A DNA stretch of 64,000 bases from Zestomonas insulae (lineage in GTDB: Bacteria; Pseudomonadota; Gammaproteobacteria; Pseudomonadales; Pseudomonadaceae), in NCBI RefSeq assembly GCF_016901015.1, contig NZ_JAFEUP010000004.1, positions 124,001 to 188,000 on the forward strand. Direction: 5' to 3'. The notes under the pieces were generated by a model. It was not told the DNA's origin, ran no database searches, and saw nothing but the letters and a program-made list of their open reading frames with translations. Of the stretch, positions 34,613 to 43,997 are shown in pieces (within the stretch, counting starts at the first letter, position 1; every line of letters begins with the position of its first letter). Made by a program: the position numbers and the translations under genes.

Positions 34613-35797
34613 TTACTGACGCTGGTACAGGGTGACGACGCAGGCGCCGCCCAGACCGAGGTTGTGTTGCAGGGCGAAGCGCGCGCCTTCGACCTGGGTG
34701 GCGTCGGCGGTGCCGCGCAGCTGACGGGTCAGCTCGAAGCACTGGGCGAGGCCGGTGGCGCCCAGCGGGTGGCCCTTGGAGAGCAGGCCGCCGGACGGGT
34801 TGGTGACCACGCGGCCGCCGTAGGTGTTGTCGCCGTCGGCGATGAACTTCTCGGCAGTGCCTTCCGGGGTCAGCATCAGGCCTTCGTAGGTGATCAGTTC
34901 GTTGGCGGTGAAGCAGTCGTGCAGCTCGACGACCTGGATGTCCTGCGGGCCGACACCGGCCTGCTCGAACACGCTCAGCGCGGCGTTGCGGGTCATGTCG
35001 TAGCCGACCACTTTGCGCATGTCGGCTTCGTCGAAGGTGCTGTTGCGGTCGGTGGTCATCGACTGGCCGGCGATCACCACGTCGGTGTTCAGGCCGTGCT
35101 TCTTGGCGAAGGCTTCCGAGCAGACGATCGCGGCAGCCGCGCCACAGGTCGGCGGGCAGCACTGCAGACGGGTCAGTGGATCGAAGATCATCGGCGAGGC
35201 CATGACTTCCTCGACGCTCACCACGTTGCGGAACACCGCCAGCGGGTTGCGTGCGGCGTGCTGGCTGGCCTTGGCGCGAATCTTGGCGAAGACTTCGCGG
35301 CTGATGCCGTATTCCTGCATGTAGGCACGCCCGGCGCCGCCGAAGAACTGCGCGGCACGCGGCGCCTGCTCGTCGAAGCCCTGGATCTGGCTCATGGTCT
35401 TGGCGAAGCGGTCCATCGGGCCGGTGCGGTCGGTGTAGGCGCCTTTCAGCGCGCCCGGCACCATCTGCTCGAAGCCGAGGGCGATGGCGCAGTCGATGGC
35501 ACCGCTGGCCACGGCCTGGCGGGCCAGGTACAGCGCGGTGGAGCCGGTCGAGCAGTTGTTGTTGACGTTGATCACCGGGATGCCGGTCAGGCCGACGCCG
35601 TACACCGCGGCCTGGCCGCAGGTGGAGTCGCCATAGACGTAACCGACGTAGGCCTGCTGGACCAGCGCGTAGTCGATGCCGGCATCGGCCAGCGCGGCCT
35701 TGGCGGCATTGGCGCCCATGACGTGGTATTCGTCACTCTGGCCCGGTTTGGTGAACTGGATCATGCCGACGCCGGCGACCACTACTTTGTTGCTCAT
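34613..35797 (-). CDS. SCPx-type thiolase (acetyl/propionyl-CoA acyltransferase)
   Basis: This 394-residue thiolase of the SCP2/lipid-transfer type has all catalytic residues: the nucleophile in NNNCSTGS, SKGHPLGATG, and LQHNLGLGGA at the C-terminus. SCPx-type thiolases cleave 3-ketoacyl-CoAs with alpha-methyl branches or ring systems and release propionyl- or acetyl-CoA. It stands in contrast to the thiolase-fold product at 22622-23776, which lost its cysteine. It lies 17 bp upstream of the MaoC pair and 36 bp downstream of a CoA ligase gene, so ligase, thiolase, hydratase and SDR probably share one transcript. Confidence 0.88.
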   Translation of the reverse strand: MSNKVVVAGVGMIQFTKPGQSDEYHVMGANAAKAALADAGIDYALVQQAYVGYVYGDSTCGQAAVYGVGLTGIPVINVNNNCSTGSTALYLARQAVASGAIDCAIALGFEQMVPGALKGAYTDRTGPMDRFAKTMSQIQGFDEQAPRAAQFFGGAGRAYMQEYGISREVFAKIRAKASQHAARNPLAVFRNVVSVEEVMASPMIFDPLTRLQCCPPTCGAAAAIVCSEAFAKKHGLNTDVVIAGQSMTTDRNSTFDEADMRKVVGYDMTRNAALSVFEQAGVGPQDIQVVELHDCFTANELITYEGLMLTPEGTAEKFIADGDNTYGGRVVTNPSGGLLSKGHPLGATGLAQCFELTRQLRGTADATQVEGARFALQHNLGLGGACVVTLYQRQ

Positions 35798-35833
35798 AGC
35801 TCTTTCTCCGAGTGATGGATGGTCACCGTGCAG

Positions 35834-37393
35834 TCAGTTGACGGCGCGGGCCTTGCCTTTCCAAAAGGGTTCGCGCAGGTCGCGCTTGAGGATCTTTCCG
35901 GCTCCGGACAGCGGCAGCGTGTCGCGGAACTCCACGGATTTCGGGCACTTGTAGCCGGCGATGAATTCGCGGCAGTGCGCGCGCAGTTCGTCTGCGCCCA
36001 GCGTGGCGCCCGGCTTCAGGGTGACCACCGCGTGGACCGCCTCGCCCCAGGTGTCGTGGGGAATGCCGATCACCGCGCAGAGCGCCACCGCTGGGTGCTT
36101 GGCCAGCACGTTCTCCACCTCGGCGGAGTACACGTTCTCGCCGCCGGAGACGATCATGTCCTTGACCCGGTCGACGACGAATACATAGCCTTGCGCGTCC
36201 ATATAGGCGGCGTCTCCGCTACTGAACCAGCCGTTCTGCAGCGCCTTGGCAGTCTCTTCCGGCTTGCCCCAGTAGCCCTGCATCAGCGACGGGCCCTTGA
36301 GGAGGATCTCGCCGACGCTGCCACGTGGCAGCTCCTGGCCCTGCTCGTCGGCAATCTTCAGCTGCAGGCCGGCGATTGCCCGCCCTGCCGAGCGGTAAAG
36401 ACCGCTGGCACGCCCTTCCGGGCCATGGTTCTCATGCAGATTGAGTGTCACCGGCCCACAATTTTCGGTCATGCCATAGGCGTGGGTGAACTCGACGCCG
36501 GCCGGCAACAGCTCCAGCGCCCGCTCAAGCACGGCGGCGTTGATCGGTGCGGCGCCGTAGCTGATCCGCTTGAGGCTGCTCAGGTCGGTTTCGGCAAACT
36601 TGGGATGCGCCAGCAGGGCCTGGAGCATCGTCGGCACCAGCATGGCTTCAGTGATTCGCTCGCGCTGAATGGTTTCCAGCACCTCGACCACTTCGTAGAA
36701 GGGAAGATAGGCATTCGGCGCACCGGCGATCAGCCGCTGGGCAACCAACCCCATACCGGCGACATGGAACATTGGCGAGGTGATCAGCACCAACGAGTCG
36801 CGGTCCACCGGACATGTCGTCATACGCATCAGGGCGCAGGACCACAGGCAGCGGTGGGTCAGCATCACGCCTTTGGGGAGACCGGTGGTGCCGCCGGTGT
36901 ACATGATCACCGCCAGGTCTTCGCCACCGCGCCAGCTGTCTTCCATCGGCGCGGATTCGGCGATCAGTTGCTCGAAGGAGTGCATGCCGGCTGGCGTCTC
37001 GCCGTCACCGGCGTGGATCAGGACCGGCTGGTGTTTGGCGGTGGCGAGGATGCCCTCGATCAGCGGCAGGTGCTGGTCATCGACGATCAGGAAGCGGGTG
37101 TCGCAGTCGTCAAGCGAATAGACGATTTCCGGCACGCTCCAACGGTAGTTCACCGGGTTGAGCACTGCCCCGGCCCACCAGCCGGCCAGCATGTACTCCT
37201 GGTAACGGTCGGAGTTCAGCGCCAGCATGCCGATCCGTTCACCCTCGCCAAGGCCCAGGCCGCGAAGCCCGGCCGCCAGGCGCGCCACGCGATCGCCCAA
37301 CTCGCGATAGGTACGACGGCGACCACGGTAAATGCTCGCTACCGCATCGGGGGTCATCTGGATGGAAGTGTGCAGACCTTGGGTCAAATGCAT
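35834..37393 (-). CDS. AMP-forming acyl-CoA ligase
   Basis: This 519-residue ANL-superfamily enzyme has the phosphate loop MYTGGTTGLPKGVMLTH, the adenine motif HAYGMTE, the hinge region VDRVKDMIVSGGENVYS and the catalytic Lys in SGAGKILKRDLR. It activates a carboxylic acid as acyl-AMP, then as the CoA thioester. It is a paralogue of the next gene upstream: both start with LTQGLH and align end to end, so the pair arose by tandem duplication. One enzyme may activate the initial acid and the other a later acid. The acid cannot be identified. Confidence 0.88.
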   Translation of the reverse strand: MHLTQGLHTSIQMTPDAVASIYRGRRRTYRELGDRVARLAAGLRGLGLGEGERIGMLALNSDRYQEYMLAGWWAGAVLNPVNYRWSVPEIVYSLDDCDTRFLIVDDQHLPLIEGILATAKHQPVLIHAGDGETPAGMHSFEQLIAESAPMEDSWRGGEDLAVIMYTGGTTGLPKGVMLTHRCLWSCALMRMTTCPVDRDSLVLITSPMFHVAGMGLVAQRLIAGAPNAYLPFYEVVEVLETIQRERITEAMLVPTMLQALLAHPKFAETDLSSLKRISYGAAPINAAVLERALELLPAGVEFTHAYGMTENCGPVTLNLHENHGPEGRASGLYRSAGRAIAGLQLKIADEQGQELPRGSVGEILLKGPSLMQGYWGKPEETAKALQNGWFSSGDAAYMDAQGYVFVVDRVKDMIVSGGENVYSAEVENVLAKHPAVALCAVIGIPHDTWGEAVHAVVTLKPGATLGADELRAHCREFIAGYKCPKSVEFRDTLPLSGAGKILKRDLREPFWKGKARAVN

Positions 37394-37454
37394 GGTGAAG
37401 CCTCGATTCGGTGGAAGAAGTGACCGAGCGGCGCAACTGCGCCGGCGGCTGCGG

Positions 37455-39011
37455 TCAGTTCACGCCGTGCTTGCGATCCTTCCAGTAGGGCTCGCGCAGT
37501 TCGCGCTTGAGCACCTTGCCGGCGCCGGAGATGGGCAGCGCGTTGACGAAGTCCACCGACTTCGGGCACTTGTAGCCGGCGATGCGCTGGCGGCAGTGGG
37601 CGATGACTTCTTCGCTACTCACTTCCAGGCCGGGCTTGAGCACCACCACCGCATGCACCGCCTCGCCCCACTGCTCGCTGGGCACGCCGATCACCGCGCA
37701 GGCGGCCACCGCCGGATGACCGGCCACGGCGCTTTCGACTTCCGCGGAATAGACGTTCTCGCCGCCGGTCACGATCATGTCCTTGAGGCGATCGACGATG
37801 AACAGGTAGCCATCCTCGTCCATATAGGCGCCATCACCGGTGTGCATCCAACCATCGCGGAGTGCTTCGGCGGTTTCTTCCGGGCGGTTCCAGTAACCGA
37901 GCATGACGTTCGGGCCGCGCGCGATGAGTTCACCCACGGTGCCGCGCGGCACTTCGATGCCGGCTTCATCGACTACCCGCACGGTGACGCACAGTGCTGG
38001 GCGACCCGCCGAGCGCACCCGACCGTTGGCGATACCTGCAGCGCTATGGTTCTCCGAGCCACTGATGGAGATCACCGGAGAGGTTTCGGTCATCCCGTAA
38101 CCTTGCTGGAACTCGATGCCGGGCATCAGCTCCAGGGCGCGTTCGAGCACCGGCGCGGCAATCGGCGAGGCGCCGTAGGTCAGGCGCTTGAGGCTGCTGA
38201 TGTCGTATTTGCCGAAGTCCGGGTGGGCGATCATCGCCTGCAGCATGGTCGGCACCAGGAGGATGTCGAAGACCTTCTCGCTTTCGATGGTGCGCAGCAC
38301 GTCGAGGGCGTCGAAGGTCGGCACGAACACGTGCGGCTGGCCGACGATCACCTGGGTGACGACCCGCGCCATGCAGGCCGTGTGGAACATCGGCGCCACA
38401 TGCAGCACGCTGGTGTTCGGCGTGATGTTGTGCTCGGCCATGCGGCCGACCGCCGAGGACCAGAGGTTCAGGTGCGACTGCATCACGCCCTTCGGTCGGC
38501 CGGTGGTGCCGCCGGTGTACATGATGCTGGCCAGGTCATTGCCGCCGCGCGCCATGTCGTCGATTGGCGCGCTGTCGTGGATCAGCTGCTCCAGCGAGAG
38601 CATGCCGGCCGGCGCCGGACCGTCGCCGGCATGGATCAGTACCGGACGCACCTTGGCCATCGAAGCGATGCCTTCGGCCATGTGCAGGAAGTTGTCGTCG
38701 ACCAGCAGGATGCGGGTGTCGCAGTCGTCCAGCGAATAGACGATCTCCGGCACGCTCCAACGGATGTTCACCGGATTGAGCACGCCGCCGCCCCACCAGG
38801 TGCCGAGCATGTACTCGAGGAAATGATCGGAGTTCAGGCCGAGCATGCCGACCCGGTCGCCCACCTGCATGCCCAGGCCTTGCAGGCCGCTGGCCAGGCG
38901 TGCGACTCGCGCTGCGAGTTCGCCATAGCTGCGACGGCGGCCACGGAACACGGTGGCCAGCGCTGCGGGATTCATCTGCAGCATGCGGTGCAGGCCCTGA
39001 GTCAGGTACAT
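37455..39011 (-). CDS. AMP-forming acyl-CoA ligase, tandem paralogue
   Basis: A 518-residue product starts at MYLTQGLH (39011), with AGGAG 6 nt upstream; an upstream ATG at 39065 has no good ribosome site. Motifs are MYTGGTTGRPKGVMQSH, QGYGMTE, VDRLKDMIVTGGENVYS and SGAGKVLKRELREPYW. It is the first gene of the ligase-thiolase-MaoC-SDR series, and a CA motif precedes its ribosome site, so the operon is probably under Hfq/Crc control. A direct repeat with 11-bp spacing lies 80-100 bp upstream and may bind an activator. Confidence 0.88.
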   Translation of the reverse strand: MYLTQGLHRMLQMNPAALATVFRGRRRSYGELAARVARLASGLQGLGMQVGDRVGMLGLNSDHFLEYMLGTWWGGGVLNPVNIRWSVPEIVYSLDDCDTRILLVDDNFLHMAEGIASMAKVRPVLIHAGDGPAPAGMLSLEQLIHDSAPIDDMARGGNDLASIMYTGGTTGRPKGVMQSHLNLWSSAVGRMAEHNITPNTSVLHVAPMFHTACMARVVTQVIVGQPHVFVPTFDALDVLRTIESEKVFDILLVPTMLQAMIAHPDFGKYDISSLKRLTYGASPIAAPVLERALELMPGIEFQQGYGMTETSPVISISGSENHSAAGIANGRVRSAGRPALCVTVRVVDEAGIEVPRGTVGELIARGPNVMLGYWNRPEETAEALRDGWMHTGDGAYMDEDGYLFIVDRLKDMIVTGGENVYSAEVESAVAGHPAVAACAVIGVPSEQWGEAVHAVVVLKPGLEVSSEEVIAHCRQRIAGYKCPKSVDFVNALPISGAGKVLKRELREPYWKDRKHGVN

Positions 39012-39029
39012 AAAGCTCTCCTGGATCAT

Positions 39030-39037
39030 TTGTTGTT
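39030..39037 (-). promoter_or_regulatory. Hfq/Crc (CA) motif upstream of acyl-CoA ligase
   Basis: The minus strand reads AACAACAA, 7 nt upstream of the AGGAG ribosome site of the gene starting at 39011. It matches AAnAAnAA. Confidence 0.5.
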
Positions 39038-39092
39038 GTGCTATCGATGCTACGCACTGCGTCATGCGGTCGCGTCGGTCGAATGAGTGAAC

Positions 39093-39109
39093 TAGAAAGG
39101 GATTAGAAA
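39093..39109 (-). promoter_or_regulatory. Direct repeat upstream of the ligase operon
   Basis: TAGAAA occurs at 39093-39098 and 39104-39109, 11 bp apart, one helical turn (TTTCTA on the coding strand). It lies 82-98 bp upstream of the ligase start, a usual position for an activator site. Confidence 0.3.
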
Positions 39110-39128
39110 CTGATTCGAATGGAGTAGA

Positions 39129-39156
39129 CCGGGCGCGGCGCAGGGCCGCCGCCCGG
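39129..39156 (-). terminator. GC hairpin after the GMC oxidoreductase gene
   Basis: CCGGGCGCGGCG (39129-39140) pairs with CGCCGCCCGG (39147-39156) with a 2-nt bulge and a 6-nt loop, 8 bp after the stop codon. There is no T tract. Confidence 0.4.
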
Positions 39157-39164
39157 CCCTCGAC

Positions 39165-40862
39165 TCAGCTCAGCGCCGCCTCGGCCTGCGGCTCGGCAAC
39201 GGCCTGCACGCGCCAGTCGGCGAGGATCAGGTCGGCGGCTTTCTCGCCGATCATGATCACCGGCGCGTTGGTGTTGCCGCCGACCTGGGCCGGCATGATC
39301 GAGGCATCGACTACCCGCAGGCCTTCGACACCGCGCACACGCAGGCGCACGTCGACCACCGACTCGCTGTCGCTGCCCATCCGGCAGGTGCCGACCGGGT
39401 GGTACACGTTGTCGGCGTGCTGGCGAATCATCTGCTTGACCGCCTCGTCGTCGCGGCCGTCGAACGCCAGGTGGCCATGGAACAGCGGCTTGCCGCCGAA
39501 ACGGGTCAGCGCCGGTTGCTCGAGGATGCGGTGGACGAGCTTCGCGCCCCTGAGCATGGTCGCCATGTCGCGCTCGTCCTTGAGCAGGTTGAGCTCGATC
39601 AACGGGTCGTCACGCATGTCGCGCGAGCGCAGGCGCACCTCGCCACGGCTGTGCGGGCGCAGCACGCAGACGTGCACCGAGTAACCGCTGCCGTAGTGGA
39701 AGGTGCGCCCGTGGTTGTCGCCGGAAGACATCACGAAGTGTAGTTGCACGTCCGGCTCGGCCAGGCTCGGATCGGTCTTCAGGAAGGCCCCTGCCTCAGT
39801 GAAGGTGCGGGTGAACAGACCGCCGCGCTCGCGCCGGTACTTCAGCAGTTGCCAGGCGTAGCTGAGCAGGCCGCGTAGCGTGACGCCGAACAGGTCGGTG
39901 CTGAACTTGCGCTTGTGCAGGATCAGGTCCGGGTGTTCCTGCAGGTTCTTGCCCACTTGCGGCGAGTCCTGCACAACCTCGATGCCGTGCGCCTGCAGCT
40001 CGGCTGCCGGGCCAACGCCGGAAACCAGCAGCAGCTGCGGCGACACCAGGGCACCGGCACTGAGGATCACTTCGCGACGGGCGCGCAGCAGCACTTCGGC
40101 GCCATCAAGCTCGACCAGCACGCCAACCGCACGCTTGCCCTCGAAGACCACGCGCAGCGCCCGCGTCCCGGTCAGCACCTGCAGGTTGCGGCGGCCGCCG
40201 TTGAACGCGCTGTCGTTGCGATCGCCCTGGTGCAGGTAGGCACGCGCGGCGTTCCAGCGCTCACCGTTGCGCTGGGTGACCTGGAAGTAGCCGACACCTT
40301 CCTGGCGCGGGCCGTTGAAGTCGTGGTTGTAGGGGTAGCCGGCGCTGGCCGCCGCCTCGATGAAGTGGCGCGCGTAGGAGCACGGCGAGCGCGGATCGGT
40401 GACGTGCAGCGGGCCGCTGCCGCCATGCAGGGCATCGTCGTCGCGCCCGGCAACCCGTTCGTTGTTCTCGGCGCGCTTGAAGTAAGGCAGCACGTCCTGC
40501 CAGCTCCAGCCGTCGCAGCCCTGCTGCGCCCAGCCGTCGTAGTCCGAGGGCGTGCCACGCAGGTAGAGCATGCCGTTGATCGACGAGCTGCCACCCAGGC
40601 CGCGACCGCGCGGCAGGTAGCTGGCACGGCCGGCAATGCTCGGCTGCGGCTGGCTCTCGTAGGCGTAGTTGAATTCACCTTTGCGCGGAATGACCAGCGC
40701 GATGCCTACGGGCGTAGTGACCAGCGGGCTGTGATCCTGGCCGCCGGTTTCCAGCAATGCCACCGTGGCGCCACCGGCTTCAGCCAGGCGCGCGGCGACG
40801 GCACAGCCGGCGGAACCGGCGGAACCGGCGCCGACGACGATAAAGTCAAAAGTCTGATCCAT
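39165..40862 (-). CDS. GMC-family FAD alcohol dehydrogenase (choline-dehydrogenase-like)
   Basis: A 565-residue product starts at MDQTFDF (40862). FAD-binding and GMC signatures are clear: FIVVGAGSAG near the start, GRGLGGSSSINGMLYLRG, the active-site His in YHPVGTCRMGS, and GGNTNAPVIMIGEKAAD at the end. GMC enzymes oxidise primary alcohols, often aliphatic or polycyclic ones, and pass electrons to the respiratory chain. Odd feature: an exact 9-bp tandem duplication inserts an extra SAG into the dinucleotide-binding loop (residues 11-19 read GAGSAGSAG). It is transcribed away from the divergent LuxR-type regulator gene, which may control it. Confidence 0.88.
   Translation of the reverse strand: MDQTFDFIVVGAGSAGSAGCAVAARLAEAGGATVALLETGGQDHSPLVTTPVGIALVIPRKGEFNYAYESQPQPSIAGRASYLPRGRGLGGSSSINGMLYLRGTPSDYDGWAQQGCDGWSWQDVLPYFKRAENNERVAGRDDDALHGGSGPLHVTDPRSPCSYARHFIEAAASAGYPYNHDFNGPRQEGVGYFQVTQRNGERWNAARAYLHQGDRNDSAFNGGRRNLQVLTGTRALRVVFEGKRAVGVLVELDGAEVLLRARREVILSAGALVSPQLLLVSGVGPAAELQAHGIEVVQDSPQVGKNLQEHPDLILHKRKFSTDLFGVTLRGLLSYAWQLLKYRRERGGLFTRTFTEAGAFLKTDPSLAEPDVQLHFVMSSGDNHGRTFHYGSGYSVHVCVLRPHSRGEVRLRSRDMRDDPLIELNLLKDERDMATMLRGAKLVHRILEQPALTRFGGKPLFHGHLAFDGRDDEAVKQMIRQHADNVYHPVGTCRMGSDSESVVDVRLRVRGVEGLRVVDASIMPAQVGGNTNAPVIMIGEKAADLILADWRVQAVAEPQAEAALS
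40811..40828 (-). repeat. 9-bp tandem duplication in the FAD-binding loop
   Basis: The unit CGGAACCGG occurs twice in direct succession (40811-40819 and 40820-40828). On the coding strand it adds Ser-Ala-Gly to the GxGxxG loop of the GMC oxidoreductase. Confidence 0.9.
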
Positions 40863-41233
40863 GGGGGCTGCCTCTCTTGTAATAGGGCGCCGCCGGCTGC
40901 TCGGGGTGGGCCGACGGAAACAGCCGGTGAGTATCCGCAGCGCGTCGCCAGCAACCATCGGTCGTTCGGAGCATTCAACCGAGTAGTCCGCGGCGCGAGC
41001 CGCAAGTCCTTAGGCGCCACCGCAGGGCGCGCGCAACGCCCCTGCTGCGCCAGGCAGAGCACGCCGGCGCGGTCTGGCGCATCACCCGTTCGTGCGGTTG
41101 GCCGCGCGTATACTCCAAACGAACTACGGGCGTGATCAGCAGCACGTGGCAGAATCTGCGCTCTTCAGTACGCCGTTTTGTTCCAGATGGAAGGGGCTCA
41201 CCCCCGTCTGCACGCGTTGGAAGTGGAGTTTTC
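40863..41233. other. Divergent intergenic region between GMC and LuxR-type genes
   Basis: This 371-bp stretch holds no gene I can support. It must contain the promoters of both flanking genes. A TATACT hexamer at 41109-41114 could be a -10 box for the regulator gene, but no convincing -35 box lies 16-18 bp upstream. Short minus-strand reading frames here have no ribosome sites or family resemblance. Confidence 0.6.
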
Positions 41234-43972
41234 ATGTCTAGTCATTCGACCCTCCCCCCAGGCGCCGCCCGCGCGGACCATCGCGCCGCGCGCAGCCGCC
41301 AGCACGCTCCCCGTATCCAGACCACCAAGCTGGCGCCGCCGGCAGCCATGAGCAGCCGCCTGCTGCGCGAAGACCTGCTCGCTCAGATGGACGATACCGA
41401 CGGCAAGCGCCTGATCCTCATCCGCGCCGCCGCCGGCTTCGGCAAGACCACGCTGATGCAGCAGTACCACGAGCGCTGCCTGGCCAGCGGCCGCAAGACC
41501 CTGTGGCTGAACATCGATGCGGCCGACAACGACCTGGAGCGCTTTCTCGCCCATCTGGACATCGGTCTGCGCGCCCTCGAACCGGCAGATGCGGAAGAGC
41601 ACGACAGCACTGAGCTGAGCCAGGATCTGCTGGAGCGACTGAATGCCATCGACGAGCCGTTCGCGATCTTCCTCGACGAGCTCGAGACCCTGCAGAACCC
41701 GCCGCTGCTGGACTTCATCCAGCAGATGCTCGAACACATGCCGCCGTGCGGCGTGCTGCTGATCACCTCGCGCTCGACCCCGGACATCGGCCTCGGCCGC
41801 CTGCGGGCGCGGGGCCAGCTGCTGGAGATCAACCCCAGCGCGCTACGCTTCTCGCTCGACGAAGCGACCCGTTTCATCCGCGACAAGCACGCGCTGCCAC
41901 TGGCCGATGCGGAGATCGCCACGCTGTATCGCTGCACCGAGGGCTGGGTGACCGCCCTTTATCTGGCCAGCCTGTCGTTGCAGGGGCGCCAGGAGCACGC
42001 CGCCTTCGTCGCCTCGTTCTCCGGCTCCAACCTGGAGCTCGCCGAGTACCTCACCGAGGACATCCTGGCGCGCCAGAGCGAGGACTGCCGGCAGTTCCTG
42101 CTCGATAGCAGCATCCTCAACCAGTTCAATGCGGCGCTGTGCGACGCGGTGACCGGCTGCGCGGACAGCGCCGGGATGCTCGAGCAGCTGGAACGCAACA
42201 ACCTGTTCATCTTCTCGCTCGACAACGAACACCAGTGGTTCCGCTACCACAGTCTGTTCGCCAGCTTTCTGCGCGACGCCCTGGAGCGCCGCCAGCCCGG
42301 TCGGGCCAAGACCCTGCACCGCAACGCCGCCGCCTGGTACCTGGCGGAGCAGCGACCGGTGCCCGCCATCGACCACCTGCTGCAGGCCGGCGCCACCCTG
42401 GAAGCCGCCACGCAGTTCGACCTGCACGTCCATGAGCTGACCGACGCCGGGCGCTCGCGCCTGCTATTGCGCTGGGCCGACCAGCTGCCGGTGGAAGTCC
42501 TCGAACAGTACCCGCGCGTGGGCCTGGCCTACGCCTGGACCCTGGCCGTGCACCGTCGTTACCGCGAGGCGATGAACTGGGTCGAACGCCTCGAGCGCAT
42601 GCAGGAACGCGAAGGTCTGCCGTCCTTTGCGCTGGAGGCGGAAACCATTCGCTGTCTGGTGCTGGTCCTCACCGACCGCATGGAGGATTGCTACGCAGCC
42701 GGGGTTCAGCACATCGAGCGGTTGCCGGTGGGCGAGGTATTCCAGTACACCACGGTGGCCAACGTACTCGCCTACAGCATGGTAAGCACCGGCCGCTACG
42801 ACGAGGCACGCCGCCTGCTCTCCCGCGCCACTCTGCGCGATGCGCAGCGCAGCTCGACGCTGATGCGCACCGTCGCCGGCTCCATCGAGTGCCACATCGA
42901 CTTGCTGCAGGGCCGCCTGGGCACCGCGCTGGCGCGCACGCAGATCGCCTTCGAGCGCGCGAGTGATCGCAACACCGGCAAAGTCCTGGCCGCCAACCCG
43001 GTCCCGGACGTCATGCTATCGATGATGCTCTACGAGTCGGACCAGCTCGAGGAAGCCGAACAGCGGCTGACCAGCGCCCTGCCGCATGTCAAAGACACCT
43101 GCCCGCCGGACTCGATGATCACCAGCCACGTGGTGTTAGCGCGGATCGCCTACCTGCGCGGCGAGCGCAACACCCACCAGCGCTACCTCGCCGACCTCGA
43201 ACAGATCGGTCAGCAAGCCGGTTCGTCGCGCATGGTCTGCTCGGCCTGGCTGGAGCGCGCGCGCGTCGCGCTACTGGAAAACCGCGCGGACAGCGCCGAG
43301 TACCTGCTGAAGATGGCCGAACTCGATGGCGACTGGGAAAGCCCGGAAATCATGTTCTACGCCAACGACGTGGACACCCCGCTGCTGCTGCGCCAGCGCC
43401 TGCACATCGTGCAGGGCAAGTACGCCGAAGCGGCTGCCGTGCTGCGCGGCGAGATCGACTTCTATCAGCAACGCCAGCGCTTGCGCCGCGTGCTGAAGAC
43501 CCGCCTGTTGCTGGCCCTGGCGCTGGATGGCCTGGATCAGCAGACGGAAGCCTTCGAGGAGCTGACCCAGGCACTGCGCTTTGCCAGCCAGGAAGGCTTC
43601 ATGCGCACATTCCTCGACGAAGGCCAACCGCTCGCCGAGTTGCTGCAGCGCTGGGCCGTATCCTTCCAGAGTGCCAGCAGCAGCCTGGGCATCGAGCCGC
43701 AATTCCTCGGCCGCCTGCTGCAGCGCAGTGGCGGCAACACCGATGCCGGTGGTCATCACAAGGGCGGTATCCCGCAGGAAGCGCTGACCACTCGCGAGCT
43801 GGAGGTGGTGCGCCTGCTTGCCGCCGGCAATCGCAACAAGGTGATCGCCGAGAAGATGTTCCTCTCGGAATTCACCGTGAAGACCCACCTGCGCAACATC
43901 AATGCCAAGCTCGGTGCCCAGGGGCGTACCGAAGCGGTGGCCATCGCCCGCGCGCGCGGCCTGCTCGACTGA
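41234..43972 (+). CDS. MalT/LAL-type LuxR transcriptional activator
   Basis: A 912-residue product starts at MSSHSTLPP (41234), with GGAG 6 nt upstream. It is a large ATP-binding LuxR regulator: P-loop AAAGFGKTTL near residue 70, Walker B-like FAIFLDELETL, a TPR-like middle, and a C-terminal LuxR HTH (LTTRELEVVRLLAAGNRNKVIAEKMF, VKTHLRNINAKLG). MalT-type proteins activate catabolic operons when bound to ATP and an inducer. It is divergent from the GMC oxidoreductase gene and convergent with a second LAL regulator, so it probably controls part of this island; the inducer is unknown. Confidence 0.88.
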   Translation: MSSHSTLPPGAARADHRAARSRQHAPRIQTTKLAPPAAMSSRLLREDLLAQMDDTDGKRLILIRAAAGFGKTTLMQQYHERCLASGRKTLWLNIDAADNDLERFLAHLDIGLRALEPADAEEHDSTELSQDLLERLNAIDEPFAIFLDELETLQNPPLLDFIQQMLEHMPPCGVLLITSRSTPDIGLGRLRARGQLLEINPSALRFSLDEATRFIRDKHALPLADAEIATLYRCTEGWVTALYLASLSLQGRQEHAAFVASFSGSNLELAEYLTEDILARQSEDCRQFLLDSSILNQFNAALCDAVTGCADSAGMLEQLERNNLFIFSLDNEHQWFRYHSLFASFLRDALERRQPGRAKTLHRNAAAWYLAEQRPVPAIDHLLQAGATLEAATQFDLHVHELTDAGRSRLLLRWADQLPVEVLEQYPRVGLAYAWTLAVHRRYREAMNWVERLERMQEREGLPSFALEAETIRCLVLVLTDRMEDCYAAGVQHIERLPVGEVFQYTTVANVLAYSMVSTGRYDEARRLLSRATLRDAQRSSTLMRTVAGSIECHIDLLQGRLGTALARTQIAFERASDRNTGKVLAANPVPDVMLSMMLYESDQLEEAEQRLTSALPHVKDTCPPDSMITSHVVLARIAYLRGERNTHQRYLADLEQIGQQAGSSRMVCSAWLERARVALLENRADSAEYLLKMAELDGDWESPEIMFYANDVDTPLLLRQRLHIVQGKYAEAAAVLRGEIDFYQQRQRLRRVLKTRLLLALALDGLDQQTEAFEELTQALRFASQEGFMRTFLDEGQPLAELLQRWAVSFQSASSSLGIEPQFLGRLLQRSGGNTDAGGHHKGGIPQEALTTRELEVVRLLAAGNRNKVIAEKMFLSEFTVKTHLRNINAKLGAQGRTEAVAIARARGLLD

Positions 43973-43978
43973 GCCGGC

Positions 43979-43995
43979 GCGCCGCGACGCGGCGC
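43979..43995. terminator. Small hairpin between convergent regulator genes
   Basis: A 7-bp stem (43979-43985 with 43989-43995) with a 3-nt loop fills the 25-bp gap between the two stop codons. It has no T tract on either strand. Confidence 0.35.
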
Positions 43996-43997
43996 TG

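Noticed and set aside
41109..41114. TATACT as a sigma-70 -10 box for the LAL regulator
   Set aside because: No acceptable -35 hexamer lies at 16-18 bp. I mention it only as a possibility in the intergenic entry.
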